Source: Holacanthus passer
Taxonomy: Eukaryota > Chordata > Actinopteri > Pomacanthidae
DNA length: 64,000 nt
Direction of reading: 5' to 3'
Assembly: GCA_025331565.1 (NCBI GenBank)
Contig: JAFREQ010000046.1
Location: 442,501 to 506,500 of the forward strand
A program made the translations under genes and the position numbers. Shown here piece by piece: positions 12,933 to 25,499 of this stretch. Below the pieces are notes generated by a model. The model did no database searches. It saw only the letters and a program-made list of their open reading frames with translations, and had not been told where the DNA came from. The first letter of the stretch is position 1; every line of letters starts with the position of its first letter.

Positions 12933-13924
12933 CAGTGATAGAGATGCTGTTACAGAGGAAGTAATCTTATTACACTCTGTGCATTTGTCCTGCATTAACA
13001 AAAGATGCAAAAGAAATTGACGGTAATAATCCGACATTAAGATGAAAAAGATGGAAAAGCTCAATTACAGTGATCGAAGTCGAAGTTTGGTCTGAAGCTG
13101 CAGAACAGAACTGACACTCAGAGCTTTTCACTTCGTTTCAACTTATGAGCGTCGTCCACTTGGATCCATGCCTGAGCCCAAACAGACAGGTGGCACCTGC
13201 CTGCTCAGTCACAAAGCAGCCGGGGTTGAATTCGTTCTGGGGACACGTCTCCTCCGTGCGATGTCCTCCGGCTTCAGAAGCCAGTTCCTCCAGTCGCTGC
13301 TATGAAACCACAGAAGAAGAAGAAACACAGCGAGACGACGTCATTCAAAGACTCCGGTCAAAGGTCAAACAATGATGGAAATGTTTCTGTTAGTTTCCTG
13401 TGAGAAAGTGATGAAGGTCTCAGTCTCCTCATGGTCAGATCTGATGGTTTCAGACGAGCGACGTTAACTCACAGCTTCATTTATCCACTGAGTCTGTTTC
13501 AACTTTGCCACTAAGACGAGACTGAAACAAAAGATCTGACATCAAGTATCAGGTCTGAAATGAAACCGACAAGAAGCTAGATTTTAAATATCATTAATGA
13601 TCGATTTACATTGACCAGTTTTAGCTGCTTTGTTTTTCTAAGGCACAAATTAATCAGTTCATTTGCTTTTCTGTAAATTGACGAATCATAAAAATGAAGC
13701 TTGAATCTAAATCGTCTGCGTGAGGATGAGCTGTCGCGTTCTTTTCACCTCGTCTTCATGTTCGAATGATGACGTTTTCTTTGGATCCGGGTTTCGCTTT
13801 GTCTCAGTTTTCCTCCTGATGGTTCCACATTAACAGCCTCTGCTCGTTGTTGTAGATTTTAAAGGTTCCAACTTTCATTTTTCTTGTTCAGGGAAACAAT
13901 ATTAAACTTTTCAAATGGCTTCCT

Positions 13925-14640
13925 CTCTCCTTAAATGAAGGAGGGGGCGGCGGGAGCCATGTTTTTAATAATAGACTTGACATGGGAGCAGCGGTCTGAA
14001 TTAAATGGCCCCGCCTGTTGCTTGTTTTTATTAGGAAGTCTGAGATTACATTGTTTTTCCCGTGACATCATATTCTGTCCTGGTTTATTTTTGCATGGGA
14101 TGAAGTTGCTCGCCACAGTCCATGCAAATCAAAAGCTTTGATTTATGCACCTTTCCCGCGGCGAATGGAACATTAAATTTAATTTTGCTGCCGTGGAGCT
14201 GCGGCCGCACCGAGCTCAGGCTCGACGCGGTGAACCGGGCCCGCCGCCGCCGCCGCGCAGGAATTCATTACTTCCTCCACAATATGCGAAAGCAACATTT
14301 GAATGAAACATTTGTCTCGTGTCAGAACAGAGTAGCGTCTACTTTCTCTATACAGATACAGGAAACCGGGGAGGAGGCAGGAAACGGCTCGTACTCGACT
14401 GTAACAAAGCAGCGAGTCGCGTAATGGTGGCACATTAAAATGAGGCCTGTTGGATGTGAGTAGCAGAGCAATCTGTTTCTGCCTGTGATCCACCATTACT
14501 GCTTCGTAATGACGTGGAAAAAATGCCACAAAGCAAAGTAATGAAATGTATTTTTCCCTCCGCCTGCTTTAACTATATGCTTGAATCCCGGCCTCCGAGG
14601 GCTGAAGGCAAATATATAAATATGTTTAAAACCCACCATT
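13925..14640. promoter_or_regulatory. Strong candidate enhancer block with POU octamer
   Basis: Seven hundred bases of low-repeat sequence. A perfect octamer ATGCAAAT lies at 14122-14129, followed at once by TCF/LEF-like ATCAAAAGCTTTGAT (14128-14142). Other words: TTTTTAATAATAGACTTGAC, AATTAAATGGCCCC, ACATTAAATTTAATTTTG, CACCATTACTGCTTCGTAAT. Binding is inferred from consensus words only. Confidence 0.4.
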
Positions 14641-15284
14641 GTTTTTGATGGGATTCAGATCACTGGTCTGATTGTTGCATCATGTTGTCTTTTATACTTA
14701 TTATTCTTCTCCCACACAATTTCTGCTGTAACTTAAAACCATTTATATGACGTTCATATGTTGATACATACGTGATTTTATATCATTTATTAGATATTTA
14801 TTTTAAAGACCTTTGCTCCATATCTCATCCCACAGATTTAAAGCTTCCAAGAAGAGACAGATACATCAACCACCAAAAGACTGAAATAGAGAAAAGCCAA
14901 AGATCTGTTTTGACAAGCAGTGTCACCACTGTTTAATATGGTTAAATCATGAAGTTAATAATGTCTTAATCTGCCAGTTTTTCAGAAGCTACTTTTGTCT
15001 AAATCTGTCTCACATCTGAGATCCACTGTTTCAAAAATGAACATGAATTTTCCTACAAACATTTGCACCTTTGTCATCACTGTAAACTGATTTCATACGA
15101 TTATAAGCTCATTAAAAATGATTTTAAATGTGATTTATCCAGTAAAGAGTGAGACTTGTGCAGCAGCAGACGAGCTGGAGATGTGTCTGTGTCTCCGTCT
15201 CTTCGTGGCGTCAGCGACTCGGCGAATGCTTCCCTGCATCCTTTCAGTTTATGACAAATCATTTCCATGAGACGGTGTAATTCT

Positions 15285-15605
15285 CCGGGTGCCGTCGGCC
15301 CGGGAGTTTCAGAGGGGCCGGCGGGGCCGGGGCCCGCCTCCTGCCTCGCAGCGTGCTGGACAGATCACGGACGAGGCGATTACAGGGTGTGGCCGAGCGC
15401 GACCCCGTCATAAAGCAAATCCTCCGTGCGCGGCGGCGACGGCGGCGGCTGCTTTAAAGGCGTTGAATGCTGGGATCGACGCCTCCAGCTTCGCTGTGCC
15501 TGAATGTGCCGATGGCAGAGAGCAGAGATTCATGTTCCAGGATAAACCCCGAAACACCGCTCCATCAGGGGCCGCGGGGGGCCGGGGGCCCTCGCCGTGA
15601 GGGGG
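15285..15605. promoter_or_regulatory. Orphan CpG-rich island
   Basis: High GC with many unmethylated-style CpGs (GGCCGGCGGGGCCGGGGC, GTGCGCGGCGGCGACGGC), inside a gene-free region. Either an enhancer or lncRNA promoter CpG island, or simply GC-biased DNA. No transcript structure is visible. Confidence 0.35.
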
Positions 15606-15989
15606 CCGGGCTTCAGGGCTCCATTATAACTGAAGTACATGAACACAATCAGACATTAATCGGAGGCAGCTGAGGGAAAAACATTAACAATGTGCGACAC
15701 TGTTGTAAAGTTTAAAAATGCAGGAACATTGATTTTCTGGAGGCGTCGTCCTCAGAATACGTTTAACTCTCAGCAGCTTTAGAGGGAACGAGTAAAACAC
15801 ACTGATTGTGCTTGAGTTCAGGAACACACGTGTTTAGCCATGTTGTTAAAAGCTCGTCGCGATCGACGCGTGTGCGCTTCGTCCTTCGTTCCTCCTGCGG
15901 CCGCTCGCTGTGACTCTCCGGCTTTGCAGAATCACCGTTTCTCGCCGTGTCCCCGGGGCCCTCTCTCAGCCAAAGTGAGGAGCCCGTGC

Positions 15990-16690
15990 CCAGATGCAAA
16001 TGACTTTCCAAGGTCCTTGTGATTGCTCATTAACTTTCTGTGGGCATAAGTCCTAACTTTATTATTGACTGCACAGAATACACAATCCACCGACCTCTGC
16101 CACCTGCAACTAAATCTCTCCCGTCCGATCCATCGCACCGATTCCTGCCGCAGGCCAGAAAACTCGAGCCAGCAGTTTAGTCACCTTAAGTGTTTACTTG
16201 CCTCCCGGCAGCCGGAGCTCGCGGGTCCTGCACGCGGTGCAAACAGCATGTGTGACTGTTACCGACACGAAACAACGTGATGGGGACTTTTCGTCTTCAT
16301 GACACAGTTATTCTCCATTTAGAAAAGCTTCCTCACTGATTGGCAGGACACAGCCCCTCCAGCGTTGCTTGATTCACTGAGCTTTGCCTCTGCATGAAAT
16401 ATTTAATAGAAGCCAAAAGAATTTCCAGCTTGTCATTATCCGTCTCCCCGGCCGAGACCTGCGGCCGGCGGACGCCGTGCTTATGCAGATCAGGCCCCGA
16501 GAATCAACATATTACAAGCAGCTGACATTTGTCCTGATATATTGAATCGTTAGTGCGACAGAATCACTTAAGCCGGATCCACTAACATCAAGTTTCCTCT
16601 CGTTATTGACCCTCGCGGGCAAAGCTTGACAAGTGGAACTGCAGCAAAGTTCATTAATAATGTGAAATAAATCAATTTGCCTGGAAATAG
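15990..16690. promoter_or_regulatory. Candidate conserved non-coding block
   Basis: Low-repeat with the words TGATTGCTCATTAACTTTC, CTTTATTATTGACTGCAC, ATGAAATATTTAATAGAAG, GCTTATGCAGATCAGG and AAAGTTCATTAATAATGTG. CpG-rich patches interrupt it at 16200 and 16450. Confidence 0.33.
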
Positions 16691-18688
16691 TGGGACGGCT
16701 GCAGACTGTTGTGATGTTTCACCTCCGCTCTGGATCCCGGCTTTCATTAAACACGAAGCTGAGTCTGCGGAGCGACGACTCGTGAAGGAGGCAGAAAGAG
16801 GCTGTTTGTTGGAAATCTGGTGTTTCTTGTTCTCGTATTCAGTCGATGTGACAGAATTCAGCAGATTTCCACCTTCAGCGTGAAGTTAAAGACCTGACGT
16901 CGAATCCATCAACATTCAAACCTGCCGAACCCTAAGACGACAGCTTCGGCCTGTAAACTGTTCATTCATATATTTAATGATGGAAGTTGTGACTGTTTCC
17001 TGATGTTAAAGGTTTGTTTACATCAGTTGTCTTGAATTTCCTCACGCTTTGTGAAAAAATTACCAGAAACACTTGAAATTTAATAGTGTTGATTTTTTCA
17101 GCAGGTCGAAATTATAATTATTAATATTTTGTGTGTGACGAGTTTGACGTCTTCAGCGTGTTAAGTGTTTGAGACATGAGGCCACATCTCCTGTTGATGT
17201 GAACCATAAAGTGATTTGCTGTAGTTTCATGTTTTTGTTGTGGCTGAAAAACTGGAGGACGACTGTGAACAGTTACTGAAGACGCTGGTCGTCCAGCAGC
17301 TGCTCTCAGACCAGCGGAGCTTCATGTTCGGGCTCTTCCCGCTGAGCTGGGTCATTTCTCAGGACATGTGGTTCCTCCAGAGACCGAACATAAACACAGA
17401 CTCGCCCCGATATGAAGACAAATAAACCTCGAGTGTCTGGCAACCAACCAAAGAGCAGTTTAGGATTCCACACGTTCATCAATCATTTCCCGTCTGCTGC
17501 TGTTGTTCTGACTCTGAGATCTGAGGACGACGCTTTCCACGCCTTCGCTCAGGTGAATGAACGTGATGCGCTTTCTGTGCTTTGCTCTATGACGACTTCA
17601 TTGAAGAATTTGAATTAGGACGACCGATGAGATCATTTCATTCTCATTTGTTGGGATCATGGAAACAGCCGTTCTGATGCTGGAAGCAGAGATTGTTTCT
17701 TCCCAGTTATCGATCACCTCCCTCCTTCTCTTCTCTTTGCATTTTAGTTTGAAGTTTCATCCCCCACAAAATGTGACACACTCATTTTTGCGGCCTGTCC
17801 GTCTCCGCCTCTCATTTCTTCATCATTCCTCGCTCCATCGATTCCTCTGCTTCATCAAGTGCCCACGCTGCAAGCAGACCTCTCGCACCTTGGCAGCGCC
17901 GGCGGCGGGCAGGAAGTGCAGCGTCAGCCGATCGGACGTCCTTCAGCCGCCGCTGTCAGGCCGAGAGAGAAGGTCAGAGCTGCTGACAGAGGAGGGAAAA
18001 AAACAGATCACTTCATTTACCATTCCTACCTGAGGAGGAGAGATCAAACATGTGTCTGCATGATGGAGGAGAGTCGGCGCGGGTTCGATCAGAGCCGCGA
18101 CACTACATCAACCACATTAGTGACAATCAATTCTCTCTGGTTTAAAACGTCCAGCTGGGAGAAAAACCAGAGGGAATCAAGAGCAATGTTTTCATGCAGG
18201 TTTACTCTGTAATTCAAACCTGAACAAGGTCTAAACATGACTCCAACAACAAGCAGTCTTTAATGTTCTCGGCGATTTTGGCCTGAAAGAGGAAACAGGC
18301 GGTGAGTTGAGCCGCTGGACGTCTGAAACTCCCACAAATGATATTTATGTGCTTCAGATTTGTGTGTTTTCAAGGAAATGGATCATTAAGTTCTGTGCTC
18401 TTCTTCTGCTCGTGCAACTCGCACAGACATGGTGGTCTCATTAAATTTGAATCACCATCTTTCCTCGACCTCAACCAACAACTCAGAACCTTAAACCTGT
18501 TTGTCGAGCTTTGGTTCTGCAGCCGTCGCTGCAACAGAAACACGTGAAGCTGTGAGTTCGACCGGCGGAGGAGGAGAGTCGTCGCTGGTCGTTAGTGCTG
18601 AATTAAAGTTAATTGAATTTCGTGGCGGAGACATGTGGTTATGGATTATCGTGTCCTTTTGTTGAAGCAGCTGATCCTGGAACAGAAT

Positions 18689-18770
18689 CAGTGGTGGAAA
18701 GTAACTGAGTACATTTACTCTGAGTACTATGTTTAAGCACATTTTGATGTATTTTATTGGAATGTTTCAG
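18689..18770 (+). mobile_element. hAT-type MITE left end
   Basis: CAGTGGTGGAAAGTAACTGA followed by GTACATTTACTCTGAGTACT: the intact left terminus of the teleost MITE whose fragments recur at 43465, 49466, 57290 and 62119. The body is lost after about 80 bp. Confidence 0.7.
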
Positions 18771-18889
18771 AGCCTGAACCTGAATCTGAGCAGTTTCATG
18801 GTGTTTTATTCTCTTGTTTCTCCTCCCTGTCCGGCTGAAGTCGGGTTTCGGCCTCTCGGTGGCGCTGCTTTAAGGCTCTGTCCATCTGA

Positions 18890-19120
18890 TCAATTGCATA
18901 ATGGTAATTATATTATATTGAGTTAATTTCATTGCCGTGTGTGAAGGGGGATAATTCCTGCTGGCTCAGCTCTCCTCCGTCCTGCCTCAGCTCTTCCGGG
19001 CTGAACTCGTCCTGACCGGGAGCTACCTGCCGGTCCAGCTCATTTGCTAATTGAAAAGTGATTGACGAATCAGGAGCTCCATGACTGGGAATCCCCTCGG
19101 CCAATTTCCAGCCTCCTGGT
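18890..19120. promoter_or_regulatory. Candidate conserved non-coding block
   Basis: CATAATGGTAATTATATTAT, GAGTTAATTTCATTGCC, GGGATAATTCCTG and CATTTGCTAATTGAAAAGTG. Several paired homeodomain half sites in 200 bp. Confidence 0.33.
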
Positions 19121-20254
19121 CCCTGCAGACGTGACACACGGCGAGCGCCGCAGGAGAACCCGAGATCATGTTTTGAATGACGAGGCGGACGCGGCGACTT
19201 CCCAGACTCGAGTCGGGCAGGAAGGGTTCGGGAAGAGAGCGGCAGCAGCCAAATGGTTCGTGGTGATTCCCGGCGGAGGAGCCGTCCGGCAGCTGAAACG
19301 CTTTCTGTCAGTGCCTTTAACAGTGAGCAATAACAAATCTCCAGGCTAATGGTCAGTGAATTAAGCTGCCAGCTCGGATAGACAGTGTGGAGGAGAGCGA
19401 GGCTGCAGCAGAGCAGGGCCCAATCTCCCCCCTCCTCCCCCGCCTCACCCCCGCCCCCCCCACAGCCACATTACCTGTCACAGCCGCCGGGCCACAATTA
19501 ACAGAGACAAGTCCTTTCTGTGTTCACGGGAGAGGAGAGCTCGCTCCCCGAGGATCCCGTCTGATCCGTGTCAGCCGCCGACAACGAGCCGCTCGCGCTC
19601 AGAGGAGCCCGATTTTAAAACCGGCAGAGGCTCCAGTAATCAGGCGGCGGCGCTCGGGGACGTTCCACAGGCAGAGGATAATGGACAGAGGCCGAGCGAG
19701 AGGGACGTGCTGCTGAACCCTGAGCTCTGTGAACAGGCCAAGGTGAGAAACCTGAGCAGGATGTATATGGAGAGAAGATGAAGCCCGGGAATAAACAAGT
19801 GAGAGCAGAGAAACGACCGGAGTCCAGAAACACAACAACACTTTATAAGAAACTGTCTCAAACAGGAGGAATGTTCAGGAGCTTCACACACAAATCAGAC
19901 AGAATAACATAACTAATGTAAAATCAGAGGATGAGAATAATAACAGTGAAATGAGATAAAAATAAAACACAGAAAATGGAATTTACTGAATAATAATAAT
20001 GATAGCATTAAAATTTTACAAATCGAGTCCTTAAAATACACAAAATCAAAAAAGTGAAATACAACCGAAGAACATCATAAAAACTACGACACAGAAACTC
20101 ACTGATGACTCAATGATGATGAACAGAAGAGTCAGAATTTGATGTGTTGTGGTTTTGTTCTCTTGTGTTTTACTGGTTTATTTTCAGTGTATTTTCAGTC
20201 TTATGCACCAGTGTTTTTGGTTTAGGGTTTAGTCTTTTGTCCAGGCTTTGCTTC

Positions 20255-20430
20255 AGGTGCTGGAGGTGTGGTCTTCAGGTGCTGGAGGTGTGGTCTTCAG
20301 TGGTGGAGGTGTGGTCTTCAGGTGCTGGAGGTGTGGTCTTCAGGTGGTGGAGGTGTGGTCTTCAGGTGCTGGAGGTGTGGCCTTCAGGTGCTGGAGGTGT
20401 GGTCTTCAGGTGCTGGAGGTGTGGTCTTCT
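20255..20430 (+). repeat. 22-bp GGTGCTGGAGGTGTGGTCTT minisatellite
   Basis: About eight tandem copies, the third lacking a few bases. A second small array, GTTTCTCCAGC x4, follows at 20550-20599. C/W/V/G-rich open frames across it are artefacts. Confidence 0.95.
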
Positions 20431-20639
20431 CTGGGCCTCTCTGTTCTCTCAGCTGTCTCCAGTTCCACCTAACGACTGGCAGCTTAAATCCCCCTCTCCC
20501 TCACCTGCGAGCAGCCAGATCGTCCCTTTGCTCCCTGTCTTTGCCTCTGTTTCTCCAGCGTTTCTCCAGCGTTTCTCCAGTGTTTCTCCAGCGTTTCCTG
20601 TGTTCTTCCTCATTTTCACCTACAGGTCTTCTGCCGTCC

Positions 20640-21180
20640 AGCCTCATTATGTTGTATTTATTTACCTTTATCTAACCAGGACCTGAGACCTGGCCGAGGT
20701 AGCAGCCAGTCACAACACATTAAACAAAGCGCTGACCCCAACAACAAGAACAACTATGAAAACATAGTGGACCTCTCAAGAAAAACAAGCACATGTCTCC
20801 GTCACCACATTCTTTCTGATGCCTTTAAATGTATTCATTGATATGAGTGTTTCTAATCTAATCTAACAGAACTGACACAGGAACGGTTACGAAGGTTGGC
20901 TGGAAGTTTGCCCAACGTTGCTTTGTAAATGAAAGTGTACCAGTGCTGTCGCCTGCGAATAGTCAGCCATGTCCAACCTGCCAGAGCACGAAGGATGCAG
21001 GGGTGAGGGAGGGACTTTGCATATTTAATGAATCGTAAAGATGCACGAGACACAGAATCACCTCCATCCACTGAAGCGACTCCACCACCTGGACTTCCTG
21101 TGTTTACTCACCTCTGGTTTTTTCTGTAAGTCCTGGAGTTCTTTGGTTGAATAAATGCCTTTTACTCGTCCACCCTCGTC
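20640..21180. mobile_element. Non-LTR retrotransposon relic
   Basis: On the minus strand 21071-20853 an open stretch reads HWYTFIYKATLGKLPANL and similar, resembling the C-terminal part of fish LINE reverse-transcriptase ORF2 proteins. On the plus side, TTTACCTTTATCTAACCAGG and GACCTGGCCGAGGTAGCAGC resemble a common fish repeat 3' region. It is truncated, with no RT catalytic motif in the window. Confidence 0.5.
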
Positions 21181-21599
21181 TGTGTTTCGCTCCTGGGTCC
21201 AACTGACTGAAATCGTCGTGTGATGAATCTTTTAATGATTCAGTCACAGAACTTTTTTTCATTTGACAAATAATATTAAATACAAATGTCAGGACATTTA
21301 TTGAAACTCATTTCTGCAAAAAAAAAAAAATGTTGGTGCTAAAAATGAAAATTTCAACTGAATTTGTCATAAATGTAACTTGAACTTTGACTTTTGATTT
21401 TTATGATGCGCGTCATATAATCTTCTCTGGCCTTGACATTAATAGGCTTCCGTAGGCGCCGTCTATCTGTCGACTGAGTGAAAAGAGAAGTGTTTCCTCG
21501 CGTCCCTTCACTCGCTGTTCGGGCTGAAAGGACAGACTTTGAACGACCTTTTGTTTAAAGCGTCTTTTCAGCCCCGTCCCTGCCGGTTAACCCCGACTC

Positions 21600-21870
21600 A
21601 TTCACAACGGCCGACCAATCACGGCGCCGTTAAAGGCAGAGCCTGCTATCTACCCAGCATGCACGCTGTCCGCCATCACTCTTCCCTAACAGTCTTTAAT
21701 TAATCCCGATTATCGCTACAGGGGGTCATTGTCCCTGAATGAATGGCAGCATTACACGGTCAATTTACTGCTGTGTTCTTATCAATGCCGCCTTACATAA
21801 CCCCCGATTTAAAGGAGCTAATTAGCTGGAAAATACATGACAAGTCAATTGTGTTGTCGGAGGAGACAGA
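21600..21870. promoter_or_regulatory. Candidate conserved non-coding block
   Basis: TCTTTAATTAATCCCGATTA, GGGGTCATTGTCCCTGAATG, GGAGCTAATTAGCTGGAAAA (a TAATTA inside the near-palindrome AGCTAATTAGCT) and ACATGACAAGTCAATTGTG. Repeat-free. Confidence 0.38.
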
Positions 21871-22452
21871 ACGAAGCGGCGGCTTCAACGCGTCTGCTCT
21901 CTGCAGATACTCTTGTCCTGCTGCCTGCTGGACTGGTCACACTCCAGATAATGTTTGTACCAATTTACTGATTGATCCGGCGGCACTTTGTGAAAACGAT
22001 GCTTTACAACGAGCTCGTTCACGTGAAAAACACCACGACTCACTTTCATCTGAAATGAAAATCACACGATGAAGAAAAAGCTCGTTCAGGGAATCAGTTC
22101 AGATGTTTTTTAATAGTTCAGTTATTTATTCAGTGAAACAAACAAACACTTTAAATATTATAATATGAAATAATATCAATAGGTGGCTCCTATTTTTAAA
22201 TGTCCTCCAGCTGTGGACAAAGAGACGAGTGTCTCTTTGTGGCTGTTTTAAATCTATTTGTTAATGATTTCAATCCTTAATCAATGACAGATGAATTTTC
22301 TTTGGACCGACCGATCGATCAATCGACTAATCATGAAAGTGAAAGTCAATCTGATTTAAAAAGCCCAAAATCACAAAGGCAACTCTTTAACTAATGAAAA
22401 GTCCCGGAGTGTTGATGTGGCGCTCGGAGCGTCCAGAGGAGGCGCCGTTCAC

Positions 22453-23335
22453 TGTGTGTGTGTGTGTGTGTGTGTGTGTTGTGCTGTGGTTGTGTTGTGT
22501 TGCTGTGTGTTGTTGTGTGTGTGTGTTGTGTGTGCGTTGTGTTGCTGTGTTGTGTGTTGTTGTGTTGTGTGTTGTGTTGTGTTGTGTTGTGTTGTTGTGT
22601 GTTGCTGTGAGTGTGTTGTGTTGTTGTGTGTGTTGTGTGTTGTGTTGTTGTGAGTGTGTTGTGTTGTGTGTTGTGTTGTTGTGTGTTGTTGTGAGTGTGT
22701 TGTGTTGTTGTGTGTTGTGTGTTGTTGTGAGTGTGTTGTGTTGTGTGTTGTGTTGTTGTGAGTGTGTTGTGTTGTTGTGAGTGTGTTGTGTTGTTGTTGT
22801 GTTGTTGTGAGTGTGTTGTGTTGTGTGTTGTTGTGTTGTTGTGTTGTTGTGTGTTGCTGTGAGTGTGTTGTGTTGTTGTGAGTGTGTTGTGTTGTGTGTG
22901 TGTTGCTGTGAGTGTGTTGTGTTGTTGTGTGTGTGTTGCTGTGAGTGTGTTGTGTTGTGTGTTGTTGTGTTGTTGTGAGTGTGTTGTGTTGTTGTGTGTT
23001 GTTGTGTTGTTGTGTGTTGTGTGTTGTTGTGAGTGTGTTGTGTTGTTGTGAGTGTGTTGTGTTGTTGTGTGTTGTTGTGAGTGTGTTGTGTTGTTGTGTG
23101 TTGTTGTGTGTTGTGTGTTGTTGTGAGTGTGTTGTGTTGTTGTGTGTTGTTGTGAGTGTGTTGTGTTGTTGTGTGTGTGTTGCTGTGAGTGTGTTGTGTT
23201 GTTGTGTGTTGTGTTGTTGTGTGTGTGTTGTTGTGAGTGTGTTGTGTTGTTGTGTGTTGTTGTGAGTGTGTTGTGTTGTTGTGTGTGTGTTGTTGTGAGT
23301 GTGTTGTGTTGTTGTGTGTTGTTGTGTGTATGTGT
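22453..23335 (+). repeat. GTGTTGTGTTGTTGTGAGTG minisatellite
   Basis: About 880 bp made almost only of G and T on the plus strand: units GTGTTGTGTTGTTGTGAGT and GTGTGTTGCTGTGAGT of variable length, seeded by a (GT)n tract at 22453-22480. Long open frames on both strands (C/V-rich plus, H/T/N/Q-rich minus, up to 339 codons) are repeat artefacts. Confidence 0.95.
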
Positions 23336-23524
23336 GTGTGCATGTGTGTGCGTTGCTGTGACTCTCTCTGTTTGTCTGTGCCGTTCGCTCACACTAATGG
23401 GAGGTAACATCTGAAAGTATCGCTCAAATGTCTGAACAGGGAAAAAGGCTGAACTGTTGCTGTTGGCAGCGGCTTCAGACCCACCACGACACGCTGTTAG
23501 TGCTGTTTCTCTTTGGCTGCGGAC

Positions 23525-23665
23525 GGCGGCGGGGATTTATGTGGCAGTGGATCTATCTTACAGAGCGGCCCATCTGCCCGGAGCCGCCGAGCTGCCAGCG
23601 GCTCCCAAACGCCGCAGATTGCTAATGTGGCATTAAACAATAAATGGACGAAACGCCGTTCCTTC
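23525..23665. promoter_or_regulatory. Candidate conserved non-coding block
   Basis: GGGATTTATGTGGCAGTGGA, TCTATCTTACAGAG and GATTGCTAATGTGGCATTAA, then ACAATAAATGG (SOX/FOX-like). Short and CpG-interrupted. Confidence 0.28.
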
Positions 23666-23909
23666 GGTAATTCCTTCAAGCCGTCAGAGTCGGCAGCTGC
23701 ACCGACCCGGTTCTGCTCTTTTTTAATGTCTATAAACCACAAACTACTCGCTGGCTCCACCGTTCACACATTTCATCGCCTCGCTGTCGCTTCGTCTAAA
23801 GCTCAACTCTCACATTTAGGAAAATCACACAGAGTCAGAAGGTTCAGACTGATTCCAGGTCGCAGTTTCACTTTGCAAAGTCTGACCCCTGTACATTAAC
23901 ACCGCCCCT

Positions 23910-23947
<38 letters not shown>

Positions 23948-25499
23948 TGATTATTTTCGTGGTTAATTAATTAATCATTTAGGTGCTAAAGTTTATGAAA
24001 GTCTATAAAATTTACTGTCATAAAAAGCTGCAACCAGCAAATGTTTGACAGTTTCACTGAACCGACTGATCTGGCTCAGACTCTTTTTTTGATTTGTTAG
24101 TTTCTTTCTGGATGTGAATATTGATTCGTATTAAATAACCAGACTGGAAGATGAAAACGTGTCTCTGTCTTTACTGATTGAACCGGAGCTCCATGATGAG
24201 CCTTTATGAAGGAATCATGTGTTGACTTTGGAAAGCAGCAGATTCACTGTCATCAAAGATCTGCAAACCAAATATGAGTAAGCCTCTGGATGCCGAGGGG
24301 GAAAAAGAAACAGAGCTTTGGTGTGGAGTGCGTGGGCGGCGGGGCGTCCCGCGGAGGAGGCTGTTTTCTCTCCACACACTGGGCACCAAACTCGCCTCCG
24401 CTGCTCGCCGGTCTGACGCGAACTCGCCCAGAGACGTTTATTTTCACTGCGTCGTGTGCGGCGGCCAGAATCTCTCTTTCATCCGGAGCGTCGCTCGACC
24501 TGAGCTCCGGCCTGCAGACGGGTCCGACCGACACCGGGCTGAACGCTCGTCTAAGATTCAAATGAAGAAGAGAAACGGCAGAACTGAGTGTTTTTATTTT
24601 ACACTTTATCAGGAGTTTCATGTTGTTTAGTCAGTTTCAGTTGATTATGGTCAAAAGTGAAAATACTCCATTAGAAGTAAAAACCCTGAAATCAAATCTT
24701 CCTTCAACAAAAGTATTAAGGACAGAATTTCAGCAGCTTGTGGAGCAGAACGGCTTCGTTCAGGCTCTGATATATTTCTGGATTGAAGTTGGAGCTCAGT
24801 TAACCAGAGGCTCAAACTGCTTCAGACGGAGCTACGTTCAACTAATGAGAAGGCTTCAGAAAACTTTAAACTCTGTTTTGGATCAAAAATGTTTTCACAA
24901 AAAAACAAATGTAGTAAAAATATTACACATATTTATTGGTCTCTCAGTTGGTGGAAATACAGAAAGAGTTTCTCTGATAAAGGTTCAGTCTTCGATCTGT
25001 TCTTTGTTCAGATGTTCACTCAGACTTCCTGCTGTCATCGTCCGGGGCTTTTAATTGAGACGTCACCTGATCTCATCAGCTGGTCTCATCCGTCCAATAA
25101 GACAGCGACACACCTACACTGTGGGCCAATCATCTCGCTGCTTTCTTTTTAAGAACGATTCTCTCTCTGTCTTTAGTACAAACCTGATTCAGTCTGTTCG
25201 CTGTTTGTCTCTGAACACGAAGCCGGTGTTTCTCCCAGAAAGCCGCCGAGGGAAACAGTTAACAGGCTGTAAACAGACGGGTGAAGCTGGAGGACGGATC
25301 CTCTCAGTCGGCGTCAGGCGGTGCTTGATGACCTGTCGAAAAGTGTCTTTGAGTTCCCCTTGTTTCAGCAGCAGCAGCAGTTTGGGTGTCGGCGGGTCAA
25401 AGGTCACGGGGTCGTCATCATCCTCTACTTTGCCTAATTACAGGCGAGATGAGAGTTTATCCCGCTGCAGCAGTTTGAATTGTCCTGATGGGAGAAGCG

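Larger units (their letters stand above)
9301..21600. other. Gene-free flank, part 2
   Basis: No protein-coding gene recognised. It alternates CpG-rich stretches (14190-14260, 15285-15605, 19380-19700) with AT-rich low-repeat blocks, plus minisatellites at 12140-12410 and 20255-20430 and one LINE relic. The remaining stretches (for example 10330-11550, 12435-12620, 13000-13900, 16700-18680) show nothing I can name. Confidence 0.7.

Noticed and set aside
22387..23410. Minus-strand open frames of 318 and 339 codons rich in H, T, N and Q
   Set aside because: They are translations of the GT/TTG minisatellite and are open in several frames. There is no domain or unique sequence.
24204..24630. Overlapping open frames on both strands, about 90-120 codons
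   Set aside because: CpG-rich DNA with few stops. No frame has a recognisable family, and three overlapping frames are equally open.
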